Assembly (NCBI RefSeq): GCF_000364445.2
Contig: NZ_CP043538.1
Location: forward strand, 1,371,612 to 1,435,611
Source of the DNA: Methylobacterium mesophilicum SR1.6/6
Lineage (GTDB): Bacteria > Pseudomonadota > Alphaproteobacteria > Rhizobiales > Beijerinckiaceae
Reading direction: 5' to 3'
Length of the DNA stretch: 64,000 nucleotides
Shown: positions 20,871-28,684 of the stretch, in pieces
Position numbering within the stretch: the first letter of the stretch is position 1
Layout: each line of letters begins with the position of its first letter
Notes under the pieces: model-generated
Told to the model about the DNA's origin: nothing
Databases searched by the model: none
The model's input: the letters and a program-made list of their open reading frames with translations, nothing else
Made by a program: the position numbers and the translations under genes

Positions 20871-21440
20871 TCAGGCGCTCCGGGCCTGGTCGGGATGACG
20901 GCCCTCCGCGAACTCTTCGACGATCTTGGCGCAGAAGGCGGGCAGATCCTTCGGGGTACGGCTGGTGACCAGCCCCTTGTCGCAGACGACCTCCTCGTCG
21001 ACCCAAGTGCCACCGGCGTTCTCGATGTCCCGCCGGACCGTGGGATAGGAGGTCAAGGTACGGCCCTTCACGACGTCCGCCTCGATCAGGGTCCAGGGAC
21101 CGTGGCAGATCACCCCGACCGGCTTACCCGCGGCGAAGAAGTCCCGGACGAACGCAACGACATCCTCGCTCGCCCGGAGCTTGTCGGCGCCGACGCAACC
21201 GCCGGGGATGACGAGCCCGTCGTAGTCCGCGGCAGTGGCGCCATCGATGGTCCTATCCACCTGGTAGCGGCCGGCCGGGTCGAGGTCGTTGTTGACCGTC
21301 TCGGCCTCGCCGGCCTCCAAACCGATGACCGTCACGGTCGCCCCCGCCTGCTTCACCGCGTCACGCGGCTTGGCGAACTCCGGATCCTCGGTGCCGCGCG
21401 GTGCGATCAGGATCGCGATCTTCTTGCCCTGCAAGCTCAT
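20871..21440 (-). CDS. PfpI/DJ-1 family stress protein (type 1 glutamine amidotransferase-like)
   Basis: This 189-residue protein starts at ATG 21440 (MSLQGKKIAILIAPRGTED). The nucleophile elbow contains Cys in GVICHGPW near residue 109, with the upstream LVIPGGCVGAD motif and the PfpI-type LTSYPTVRRDIENAGG segment. Homologues such as YhbO act as stress-protective deglycases or proteases; the exact activity is debated. It follows a catalase-like gene by 53 bp on the same strand, so the pair is probably one oxidative-stress operon. Confidence 0.88.
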   Translation of the reverse strand: MSLQGKKIAILIAPRGTEDPEFAKPRDAVKQAGATVTVIGLEAGEAETVNNDLDPAGRYQVDRTIDGATAADYDGLVIPGGCVGADKLRASEDVVAFVRDFFAAGKPVGVICHGPWTLIEADVVKGRTLTSYPTVRRDIENAGGTWVDEEVVCDKGLVTSRTPKDLPAFCAKIVEEFAEGRHPDQARSA

Positions 21441-21493
21441 GTCATCGTCCTTCCGGGTGTCGGCATCTAACGGAGGCGCCGTCGCGCCGTTCC

Positions 21494-22576
21494 TCACGCC
21501 GGGATGCAGTCGATGCCGGCGGTGTCCTCGGCCACGACGCCGTTCTCGCGGTGGCGGAAGTCGCTCAAGGCCCGGTAGACCTGGAGGCGCGCCCGCATCA
21601 CCGAACCGAGCGGCCGGTGCACCGCGAGACTGTGCGCAGGGCGGAAGGTCATCACCTCGTCGAAGTAGCGCACCCGGTCCGGCCCGTAGGCGTCCTGGCG
21701 CGGCAGTCGGAGCGTCGCCACCGTGCGGTAAGGGCTAATCGAGACCGGCCAATCGACCGAGGCATCCTCGATGGGCTGTTTCTCGGCATCGGCCCAGAGC
21801 TGTGCCTTCAACTCGAACACCACGTCGTTCTCTCGGAAGAACGCGACGGTGGCGTGCCGGAAGCCATCCTCGTCCTGGTTCGGGTCGAGCCTCCACTCGG
21901 ACAGCGCACGTTGGGCCTCGGTCGTCGGCACGGCCCCGAGCTTGGCCACGTGGTCGCCGTAACGAACCGGCGCCTGGCTGAAGTAGCTGTCGGCGAGCGG
22001 GTGGCTGTAGGGATGGCCGAAGAAGTCGGCGAGCGCGCTCTCGGTGCCGAAGGCATGCAGCGCCTTGTTGAGGTTGCGCATGGTGGCAGACACCGCGCTT
22101 TTCACGCCCTCCGGCAGACCCGTCGACTTGCCGATGACCGTTCCGTCGCGCAGGAAGCCCGCCGCCGTGCCGGACGGAAAGGTGGTCCCAGTCGCGAGGA
22201 CGAAATCCTGGGTGTCGACCGCGTGGCCGGGCAGCTTCTCGCCGGGGACGTCGAATACCTTGATCGACATGCCGCGGTGGGTCGAGACCCGGTCACCCAG
22301 CGTCTCGCCTGGCCCCTGAGCGAACCGAACCGCCACGGGGTGGGTGCCGGGCATGGCGAACAACCCTTGGGCTAGTTCGGGCGGCAGGCCGGGGGAAATC
22401 GTCAACTCGCCGGTGACGCAGGCCGAACTCTTTGCGTGGCTGGCCCGCACCGCATGGTGCTCGCGCTTCTCTACCCTCTCGGATTGCTGCGTCATGCCGG
22501 CGATGATGCCGTCAATCGTCTTTTGCTCGTCCGCAGCAGGCGTCTCGATGCCGGGGGCGTATCGAAGGTAGGTCAT
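21494..22576 (-). CDS. Catalase family protein (SrpA-like mini-catalase)
   Basis: This 360-residue member of the catalase superfamily is shorter than the usual 480-500 residues, as in SrpA-type heme peroxidases. HAKSSACVTGELTI lies near residue 50, with GTHPVAVRFAQGPGETLGDR and RGMSIKVFDVPGEK after it; the C-terminal TFRPAHSLAVHRPLGSVMRAR holds the proximal heme side. ATG 22576 was chosen because GAGGAAG lies six bases upstream; a GTG at 22588 is less likely. It sits in an operon with the PfpI-like gene downstream. Confidence 0.88.
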   Translation of the reverse strand: MTYLRYAPGIETPAADEQKTIDGIIAGMTQQSERVEKREHHAVRASHAKSSACVTGELTISPGLPPELAQGLFAMPGTHPVAVRFAQGPGETLGDRVSTHRGMSIKVFDVPGEKLPGHAVDTQDFVLATGTTFPSGTAAGFLRDGTVIGKSTGLPEGVKSAVSATMRNLNKALHAFGTESALADFFGHPYSHPLADSYFSQAPVRYGDHVAKLGAVPTTEAQRALSEWRLDPNQDEDGFRHATVAFFRENDVVFELKAQLWADAEKQPIEDASVDWPVSISPYRTVATLRLPRQDAYGPDRVRYFDEVMTFRPAHSLAVHRPLGSVMRARLQVYRALSDFRHRENGVVAEDTAGIDCIPA

Positions 22577-22899
22577 GATCTTCCTCACGGTGATCGGGGA
22601 ATCAAAGCGGACCGCGGCAGGAGAGAGCGCGGCGGACTCTGGGTTCGACGCATTGAGTCGGAAACGGGATCCCGTTCCGAATATCGAGGGAGGGCCCCGG
22701 ACCGTTCCCGGATGACCTCGCGTTCGTCGAAAGTCTGCCTGAGTTCGGCTGCGCTATGAGTTGGCTTCGAAGCGCTGCTTCGTCCTCGCGGTAAAGGGAG
22801 ACTAAAAATCGGACTGGTTGCGGAGCAGAGGCGGCAAGCTCGGCCGATATGCTTGACGACCCGTGGACGACCGCGGGCTCGAGTTTGCGACAAGCCGTT
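22577..22899. other. Intergenic region without recognisable gene
   Basis: About 320 bases upstream of the catalase operon and downstream of the alpha/beta hydrolase gene. Open frames on both strands lack ribosome-binding sites and family motifs. The promoter of the catalase/PfpI pair should lie near 22580-22680, but no clear -35/-10 could be named. Confidence 0.4.
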
Positions 22900-23688
22900 T
22901 CAGGGCGCATCCTTCCCGACCGTTTCAAGGATCACGCGCGCCGTCTCGGCAGGCTGATCCCAATGCGGGAAGTGGCCGCAGCGCTCGAACCAGTGCAGAT
23001 GGGCCGACGGGAATGCCACCCGGGCGCGTGCAGCCTGGCGCGGCAACAGAAGGTGGTCTTGGCGGCCCCAGCCTATGGTGACAAGGCCGGGAGTCTTTGC
23101 CGAACCCTGCTGCAACGGCCCGCGTGCCAGCTCACGCAGCATCGCATCGAACACCGGTGTGGCCGCCAGGCTCTGCAGCTCCGCCACGACAAGCTGTGGT
23201 GGGAGCCCCCACGGACGGGCCGACAGTTGGGCCAGCAGCAGCGTGCGGGTAACGGCGTGGCGCGACAGGCCGGGATGGAAGGGCCGCAGCAACCGAACCA
23301 AGCGTATCGACGCTGCGAGCGTCGAGTGAAACCAGGGCGTTTCCCAACCGTGCCAGAAACCGCCGGGATCAAGCGCCACGCAGTGCCGACCGATACCGCG
23401 CCGCGCCATCTCCAGCACCAGCCGGCCCCCCACCGAACTGCCGACAAGATCCGCGGACGTCAGGTCTTGCGACTGCACGAAGCCGGCAAGGGCGTCCGCA
23501 TGGGCCTCCACGGTCTGCCGACCCGCGAGCGGGGCCGATCTGCCATGTCCCGGCAGGTCGACCAAAATCAGTTCGCGCGAGCCGCGCAACGCGGGCAAGA
23601 GCGGATCCCAGGTGCGAAGATTAGACCCCAACCCATGGACCATTAGCAGCGGCCGGCCCGTGCCGAGGCGCTCAAAATGTAGGGACAT
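22900..23688 (-). CDS. Alpha/beta fold hydrolase
   Basis: This 262-residue soluble hydrolase has the oxyanion motif VHGLGSNLRTWDPL near residue 18 and the nucleophile elbow DLVGSSVGGRLVLE with Ser86 or Ser87. An acidic residue lies in TIGWGRQDHLL, and the catalytic His in ERCGHFPHWDQP near residue 240. The substrate is unknown. The 274 bases downstream of its promoter side (23689-23962) show no gene. Confidence 0.87.
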   Translation of the reverse strand: MSLHFERLGTGRPLLMVHGLGSNLRTWDPLLPALRGSRELILVDLPGHGRSAPLAGRQTVEAHADALAGFVQSQDLTSADLVGSSVGGRLVLEMARRGIGRHCVALDPGGFWHGWETPWFHSTLAASIRLVRLLRPFHPGLSRHAVTRTLLLAQLSARPWGLPPQLVVAELQSLAATPVFDAMLRELARGPLQQGSAKTPGLVTIGWGRQDHLLLPRQAARARVAFPSAHLHWFERCGHFPHWDQPAETARVILETVGKDAP

Positions 23689-23962
23689 GACGGCATTGTC
23701 CTTCGATATTCGCGCTGTAGTCCGAACATTGGTCCGTCGCGGATTTCGCCGGGCAGGGCGTCTCAGTCAGGTCCGCGGACCGCTCATATCGAACGCCTCC
23801 AGCCGGCGTCGCCGGTCCGATAGCCGGCCACACGGCGCTGGCCGACCCTGCCACACAGTCTCGCGAGCGCCGGATGCCACCGAGAAGGCCCCACCGGAGT
23901 TCGCCACGAGGGGGCTGCGCGTTCAATGCCCGCAGAGACGTGGAGGTCACGTCCGCGCCAAC

Positions 23963-24886
23963 TCAGATGCCGGCGTACCAGGCGTAGCCCTGGTCCTCCC
24001 AGTAGCCGCCCTTGCCCCCGCCGATGTGGGCGAAGCTCTCGACCACCTCGATGCGCATCACGTACTTCGCCTGCTTGTAGCCGAGGTTGCGCTCGACCCG
24101 CAGGCGCAAGGGTGCGCCGTTCGACACGGGAAGCGCTTGCCCGTTCATGTCGTAGGCGAGGATGGTCTGCGGGTGGAACGCGTCGACAAGGTCGATGCTC
24201 TCGTAGAACCGAACCGGCGTTTCCCCGCTGGCCGCATCGTCCTCCGTCACCTGCTGGCCGCCGGAGTCCTTCCTGCTCTCGCCGCTGCCCGACTGCTTGG
24301 TCATGCTCGGGTTGGCGTTGCCGGCAGGGACCTCGTCGGCCTCCTCGTCGTCCCCACCGCCTTCGAGCGGGCTGCCCTGGTCCATGGTGTCGGCGCAGTG
24401 GAACACCACGTAGCGCGCCTCCGGCTTGAGCTTCGCGCGAGTGAGCAGTTCGGCGAGGGGCACCCCGGTCCATTTGCCGATGGCGCTCCACCCCTCGACG
24501 CAATCGTGTCGGGTGATCTGGGTGCGGGCCGGGAGCCTGCGGAGGTCGGCGAGGGACAGCTTGAGGGGCGCCTCCACGAGGCCGCCGACCTCCAGGTGGT
24601 ACTTGGCGAACTTGCCCTTCGCCAGGGCTTTGTAGTCCCTGTCCGGTGGGTCCTCGGTGCCGTTCGGCTTGAACCACGGCGAGATATCGGCCTCGGCGAA
24701 TTCGGGTGCCAGCGTCGCCTCGCTCAGGAGCAGGCGCTGCACGAACATGTTGGCGTCCTCGCCGGTCTTCAGCGTTCGCCGGAACCACTCCGCGTTGCCG
24801 AGGCGGTCGCAGCCGCCGAGCATGGCCGCTGCGGCCGTGGCGGAAGCCCCCAGCAGGAGGGCGCGTCGGTTGGGGGAGCGGATCAT
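23963..24886 (-). CDS. Sulfite-oxidase-fold molybdopterin oxidoreductase, exported
   Basis: This 307-residue protein opens with a twin-arginine-like, lipobox-ending leader (NRRALLLGASATAAAAMLGGC), so it acts outside the cytoplasm. The molybdenum-ligating cysteine is Cys129 in RHDCVEGWSAIGKWTG. The C-terminal part (LRVERNLGYKQAKYV, ending WEDQGYAWYAGI) is typical of SUOX/MsrP-type enzymes. Between about residues 175 and 220 lies an acidic, Ser/Gly-rich insert (GGGDDEEADEVPAG) not expected in the family. Its start overlaps the cytochrome b gene by four bases, so the two form an oxidoreductase. It may be a methionine-sulfoxide or S/N-oxide reductase; the exact substrate is unproven. Confidence 0.88.
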   Translation of the reverse strand: MIRSPNRRALLLGASATAAAAMLGGCDRLGNAEWFRRTLKTGEDANMFVQRLLLSEATLAPEFAEADISPWFKPNGTEDPPDRDYKALAKGKFAKYHLEVGGLVEAPLKLSLADLRRLPARTQITRHDCVEGWSAIGKWTGVPLAELLTRAKLKPEARYVVFHCADTMDQGSPLEGGGDDEEADEVPAGNANPSMTKQSGSGESRKDSGGQQVTEDDAASGETPVRFYESIDLVDAFHPQTILAYDMNGQALPVSNGAPLRLRVERNLGYKQAKYVMRIEVVESFAHIGGGKGGYWEDQGYAWYAGI

Positions 24887-25776
24887 GTCCGGGGATCTCT
24901 GGCTGAAACGGCCGGCTCGACCTTGCGCTCGATCACGAACCAGCCGGTGAGCATGCCGCGCATGTTGTTCCAGAAGCCAGACAGCAGGACCAGGGCGACG
25001 TGCACGACCACGAACAGGACCAGCAGGGCCGCCACGATGAAGTGGACCGTGCGGGCCGACTGGCGTCCGTCGAACAGCGTCAGCAGGAAGGGAAAGGCGG
25101 CGTCCATGGCCGGCGACATCGCGAGCCCCGCCAGCACCTGCACCGGCAGGAGCACGAACAGCACGACGAGGTAGGTAAGCTTCTGGATGACGTTGTAGCG
25201 CTTGGCCTCGTCGCCTTGCGGGAAGCGCAGCATCAAATGCTCCCAAATCGACGCGCCGAAATGCCGGATCTGGTCACGGGAAGGGATTACCCGGAACCGA
25301 AGCTGCCCGCTGACCAGACCATAGATTAGGTAGGCGAGGCCGTTCAGGACGAAGGCCCAGGCGAAGAAGAAGTGCCAGGAGCGGCCGCCGGTGAGGTCCT
25401 GGTCGCTCGGCAAGGTCGCCCAGGCCGGGAAGCCGCGGTCCGCCGCCTCGCCGTCGGAGCCGACCGAGGAGCCCAGAACACCGGTGGTGTCGAAAGTCCG
25501 CCCCAGGACGGTCGTGACGCCCTTGGGCGGGTCGTCCTCGGTCTGGGACATCGCCATGAGCGGCGCGTCGAAGGTCGAGACCTTGCCCCAGTACAGGGCC
25601 GGGTGGGCGTTGAATATCTGCAGGCCGCTCATCAGCAGGACAAGCAGGCAGACCGCGTTCACCCAGTGGGTGACCCGGATGACGAGGGGATGGCGAAACA
25701 TCCAGCGGCGACGCTCGACCTCGCCGGTCTCCGGAGCGGATCGGGTCAGGTAGGTTCGAGCCAAACGGTCTTCCAC
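24883..25776 (-). CDS. Cytochrome b561/b6-type membrane subunit
   Basis: This 297-residue protein has four main helices with His ligands in RVTHWVNAVCLLVLLMSGLQ (helix 1) and HFIVAALLVLFVVVHVALV (last helix). That is the prokaryotic cytochrome b561 (thiosulfate reductase/Ni-hydrogenase type) pattern, not the MsrQ/YedZ fold. A roughly 70-residue periplasmic loop follows helix 1. The frame starts at a GTG at 25776; ATG 25701 (MFRHPLVIRV) is a shorter alternative. It would pass electrons from quinol to the molybdoenzyme encoded immediately downstream. Confidence 0.88.
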   Translation of the reverse strand: MEDRLARTYLTRSAPETGEVERRRWMFRHPLVIRVTHWVNAVCLLVLLMSGLQIFNAHPALYWGKVSTFDAPLMAMSQTEDDPPKGVTTVLGRTFDTTGVLGSSVGSDGEAADRGFPAWATLPSDQDLTGGRSWHFFFAWAFVLNGLAYLIYGLVSGQLRFRVIPSRDQIRHFGASIWEHLMLRFPQGDEAKRYNVIQKLTYLVVLFVLLPVQVLAGLAMSPAMDAAFPFLLTLFDGRQSARTVHFIVAALLVLFVVVHVALVLLSGFWNNMRGMLTGWFVIERKVEPAVSARDPRT

Positions 25777-25797
25777 GCACTCTGGACGGTTAGGGGT

Positions 25798-25821
25798 GGA
25801 GGCCCCTGGATCGGGGCCTCC
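25798..25821 (-). terminator. Hairpin between methionine-rich peptide gene and cytochrome b gene
   Basis: GGAGGCCCC and GGGGCCTCC form a perfect 9-bp stem with a 6-base loop. No T-run follows on the minus strand, so it may be a partial terminator or an RNA-stabilising end that lets the upstream small gene be made in excess over the enzyme genes. Confidence 0.5.
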
Positions 25822-25843
25822 GGAAGCGCACGGCGCCTCGGAA

Positions 25844-26080
25844 TCACATGCCGCGGTTCATCATCATCCGCTTCTTCATCATGCGGCGCTTCATCATCTG
25901 CTTCCGCATCATGCGCTTCTTCATCATCATTCGCTCGCTGCGGTCCATGCGGACCTGGGTAACGGTCGAGGAGCCGGCCTGGAGACCGTTCGGGCCCATC
26001 GGGGCAGCGGAGGCGGCGCCGGCTCCGAGCGCGAGGCTGCCGAGGACCGAGGCGGCGAGGGCAAGGGTGGTGATCTTCAT
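25844..26080 (-). CDS. Small secreted methionine-rich basic peptide
   Basis: This 78-residue product has a CAGGAGACG ribosome-binding site and a clear signal peptide (MKITTLALAASVLGSLALGA, cleavage after AASA). The last 35 residues are almost only Met, Arg and Lys: 14 Met and 15 Arg/Lys, in a repeating MMKKR/MMRKQ pattern. Such composition is not a coding artefact. Periplasmic Met-rich peptides are known as sacrificial oxidant scavengers (MrpX with a YedY/MsrP enzyme) or as copper ligands. It lies upstream of a cytochrome b and a SUOX-fold enzyme on the same strand, which favours the first idea; that link is inference. Confidence 0.8.
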   Translation of the reverse strand: MKITTLALAASVLGSLALGAGAASAAPMGPNGLQAGSSTVTQVRMDRSERMMMKKRMMRKQMMKRRMMKKRMMMNRGM

Positions 26081-26140
26081 TCAACGTCTCCTGCACGGGG
26101 AAGGAATCCCCTTTCGCACAATGAGAGAAGAAAAGGCACT

Positions 26141-26187
26141 GCCATCAAGTTCCTGAATTATCGAAGATAAATCAGGAACTTGATGGC
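26141..26187. repeat. Perfect 16-bp inverted repeat with nested inner stem
   Basis: GCCATCAAGTTCCTGA at 26141-26156 is exactly complementary to 26172-26187. The 15-base loop itself folds by TTATC/GATAA around GAA, giving a nearly continuous long stem. It is AT-richer than its surroundings and lies about 60 bases upstream of the Met-rich peptide gene. It could be an operator, a terminator or a mobile-element remnant. Confidence 0.8.
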
Positions 26188-26339
26188 TTTGGGGCGCAAC
26201 AAGCCGGACGCCGAGGCAGGGCCTCGCGCCGCGCCCAGGCCGGGCGTACGCCAACTTGTACGGAGGCATGCAGCGGAAAGTTTCAGACTGGACCGGGAAC
26301 GCTGACAGCCCACCGCCAAGCCGACGCGATCAGTTCCCG

Positions 26340-26690
26340 GTTACCTCAGCGTCTGCGTCTCCGACACCGGCACCGGCATGGCGCCAGACTTGATCGAGAA
26401 GGTGTTCGAGCCGTTCTTCACGACCAAGCCGACCGGCGAGGGCACCGGCCTCGGGCTTTCCCTGGTCTACGGCTTCGCCAAACAGTCGGCGGTCAGGTGC
26501 GGATCTACTCCGAGGTCGGCGAGGGCACGACCGTCTGCCTCTACCTACCTCGTCAATATGGCGAGGCCGACGAGGATGAGGTGGCCCGCAGGCTTGCCGA
26601 GGTGGAGCAGGCCGGCCAGGGCGAGACGGTGCTGATCGTGGACGACGAGCCCTCCGTGCGCATGCTGGTCACCGAGGTGCTGGAAGACCT
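26340..26690 (+). pseudogene. Hybrid histidine kinase fragment (HATPase-REC), frameshifted
   Basis: The reading begins within the ATPase domain ([20 protein letters not shown], then [16 protein letters not shown]). It breaks at about 26489, where FAKQS should be followed by [14 protein letters not shown] but one G is missing; the sequence continues in another frame into [13 protein letters not shown] and the beginning of a receiver domain, [22 protein letters not shown]. It stops there. Both the N-terminal sensor half and most of the receiver are missing. This is a clear remnant and marks the left part of the decayed island. Confidence 0.85.
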
Positions 26691-26770
26691 CGGTAAACCT
26701 ACGTCACCGGTTTTAGGGACCGCGGCCCCGTCCCGACGTTGTCGGATGCGACCGATCAACCGGAGCCGTT

Positions 26771-27005
26771 ATGCTGCCCCCTTCTGTGCAGCCATCCTGC
26801 TCGCCATAGAGGCACAGAAGGTCATCGAGTTGCGGCTCGTCTGGATCGCCTAGGGCGACGCCTAAGGCCGGACGGAGATGGTCTCGATGGTCGGCGAGAA
26901 GGTCGTGGCCACGATGGAGGCCGCCAACACGCTGATGACGGGGCACCAACGGCGACGTCGTCGCGCTCACCGGGAGCTCGTTGCAGACATGTCCGCTTCT
27001 GGGGC
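26771..27005 (+). pseudogene. Decayed small conserved protein gene
   Basis: ATG 26771 reads LPPFCAAILLAIEAQKVIEL and then LVWIA before an in-frame TAG. After the stop and a further TAA the same frame resumes with EMVSMVGEKVVATMEAANTLMTG before losing phase. The pattern of an N-terminal helix with EAQKVI and a second helix with GEKV resembles a short, conserved Rhizobiales protein of unknown role. Two stops and a later frameshift make it a pseudogene. The rest up to 27200 is non-coding. Confidence 0.6.
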
Positions 27006-27202
27006 TGACCGATGACGTGCCAAATGGCTGGAATGGGCGCATTGCAGAACGTCCGCTTCCAAACGGCAGTCCATTTCCACGGTTGACCCATAGCCGACCC
27101 TGAAATTGTCCGCTTCCTAACCGCTGCCACGCCCGAGGCACTGGGCGGCGCCGCGGGATGGTGCCAGACGTCGAAATCGGTGAACGACCGCCCTCCGTCT
27201 TC

Positions 27203-27231
27203 TTGAAATGTTCCCGCTGCGTTCTAATCAT
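27203..27231 (+). promoter_or_regulatory. Candidate promoter for the Argonaute operon
   Basis: TTGAAA at 27203 is followed after 16 bases by TAATCAT, a plausible -35/-10 pair 35 bases upstream of the operon start. Read by eye only. Confidence 0.35.
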
Positions 27232-27265
27232 AGGGACCTGGTCGCGCACGTGACGGGGGTGCCCG

Positions 27266-28684
27266 ATGAGGCAGCTAGAGATCGAGAACCAGCTCCGTGA
27301 GGTGGTCAGCCGCATCGTGGTTCAGGTAGAACTGGCCACGGCGCAAGGACGAACCGACATCAACCTCGCGCTTGAGGATGCGTTCATCCCTATCTTGAAG
27401 TCGATCTACAACCTGCCTCAACTCGTCAATTTGAATCGAAAGCAGAAGAATTATCCAGGAATTGATCTCGGCGACGACCACGACCGCGTCGCGTTCCAGA
27501 TCACATCGACGACGACGCTCGACAAGGTGAAGGGCACGATCCGCCAGTTCATGGATCGGGCCTACTACAATGATTTCGACGAGCTGTTCATCCTCATGCT
27601 GTCGAGGAAACAGGCCTCCTACAGCCAGCCCTCGGTCAACGAGCTGTTGACGGACCAATTCGCCTTCAACTGCAAGAAGCACATCATCGATCTCAGCGAT
27701 CTCCTCGGTCAGGTATCTGGCCTTCGGCTCGCTGCCCAGGAAAGAGTGCTAGCCGAGTTCAGGCACATTCTGGGCGAGATCGACGCCTTTATCAGCTTCA
27801 GTGCCGAGGGCATCGCGGCGCCGGTAGCAATAACAACGAACCTCCAGCGGATCGGTCTTCCCGACGCGGCGTATGTCGCCGAGCTGACGATCGACGACAA
27901 GGCCGTGATCTCCAGGGCAAAGCGGGAGCTCAACTACAAAGGTTACGCGAAGAGCCGCAAAGCCGTTGTCAAGATGGCGCTCCTCCTCAACGGTGTGGAG
28001 ACCGACGCGTGGGTCTGCCACGACAACAAGCTGTTCTCGTTCCTCGATATCGAGCAGTGCGGGCTGCGCAGTGTCGTCGACGAAGGGTTGGTGGAGCGGT
28101 TGGCGATATCTGATCTCGCCGACTCGCCCGAGTTGGACAACGTCAACATCCTGAAGCAGCTTCTGTCCGCCGAAACTCAGGAGCGGTTAAAGAAGCTGCA
28201 CGTCCGCATGCATGCCAAGGACAGGTTTTTCTTTTTCGGTCCCGTCGAGGAAGGTCAGACCGAGCGGAAGGAGACGTGGGTCGGCAAAAGGGCGGCAACC
28301 CGACGTGTCTATGAGCTGAAATACCAGCGCAAGGACCCAACCAAGGTCGCCCACCACACCCACTTCTCGTTCGAACTGACGTTCACGAAGCTGGATGACG
28401 ACTGGTACGTGCAGATCGTGCCGAGCTGGTACTACTCGTACAACGGTTACGTCAGATCGAACTGGCACGAGGACCTTCTGTCGACGCAGAAGGCTCTCGA
28501 ACACAACGCCAGCGTCCGGAACATGGTCCGCTTCCTCGCCCACTTCCTGTCCAAAATGTACGACGTCCAGGATGACGGCGTCCGCTTCCTGTCGTTGCTG
28601 GAGTTCGACGTCGGGGAGGCTAATGAGGGCGACCAGGCCGAGAGCGATGAGGGTGACGATTTGGCTGAGGGAGCCGTCGCATGA
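27266..28684 (+). CDS. Argonaute-associated protein with SMEK-like nuclease-type N-terminal domain
   Basis: This 472-residue partner of the Argonaute is encoded just downstream. Residues 1-150 match the SMEK-type module by eye: a helical start (EIENQLREVVSRIVVQVELA), NLNRKQKNYPGIDLGDD, VAFQITSTTTLDKVKGTI, then FMDRAYYNDFDELFILML. The D67-x10-Q78-x-T80 arrangement resembles a degenerate PD-(D/E)XK nuclease core. The C-terminal half contains HTHFSFELTFTKLDDDWYVQ and IVPSWYYSYNGYV, which could correspond to the APAZ region that binds short Argonautes, but I cannot confirm that. It ends in an acidic tail. The stop overlaps the next start (ATGA), so both proteins are coupled. GC is lower than in neighbouring core genes. 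Confidence 0.8.
   Translation: MRQLEIENQLREVVSRIVVQVELATAQGRTDINLALEDAFIPILKSIYNLPQLVNLNRKQKNYPGIDLGDDHDRVAFQITSTTTLDKVKGTIRQFMDRAYYNDFDELFILMLSRKQASYSQPSVNELLTDQFAFNCKKHIIDLSDLLGQVSGLRLAAQERVLAEFRHILGEIDAFISFSAEGIAAPVAITTNLQRIGLPDAAYVAELTIDDKAVISRAKRELNYKGYAKSRKAVVKMALLLNGVETDAWVCHDNKLFSFLDIEQCGLRSVVDEGLVERLAISDLADSPELDNVNILKQLLSAETQERLKKLHVRMHAKDRFFFFGPVEEGQTERKETWVGKRAATRRVYELKYQRKDPTKVAHHTHFSFELTFTKLDDDWYVQIVPSWYYSYNGYVRSNWHEDLLSTQKALEHNASVRNMVRFLAHFLSKMYDVQDDGVRFLSLLEFDVGEANEGDQAESDEGDDLAEGAVA

Noticed and set aside
21401..22375. 324-codon plus-strand frame
   Set aside because: Antisense to the catalase-like gene and lacks any motif.
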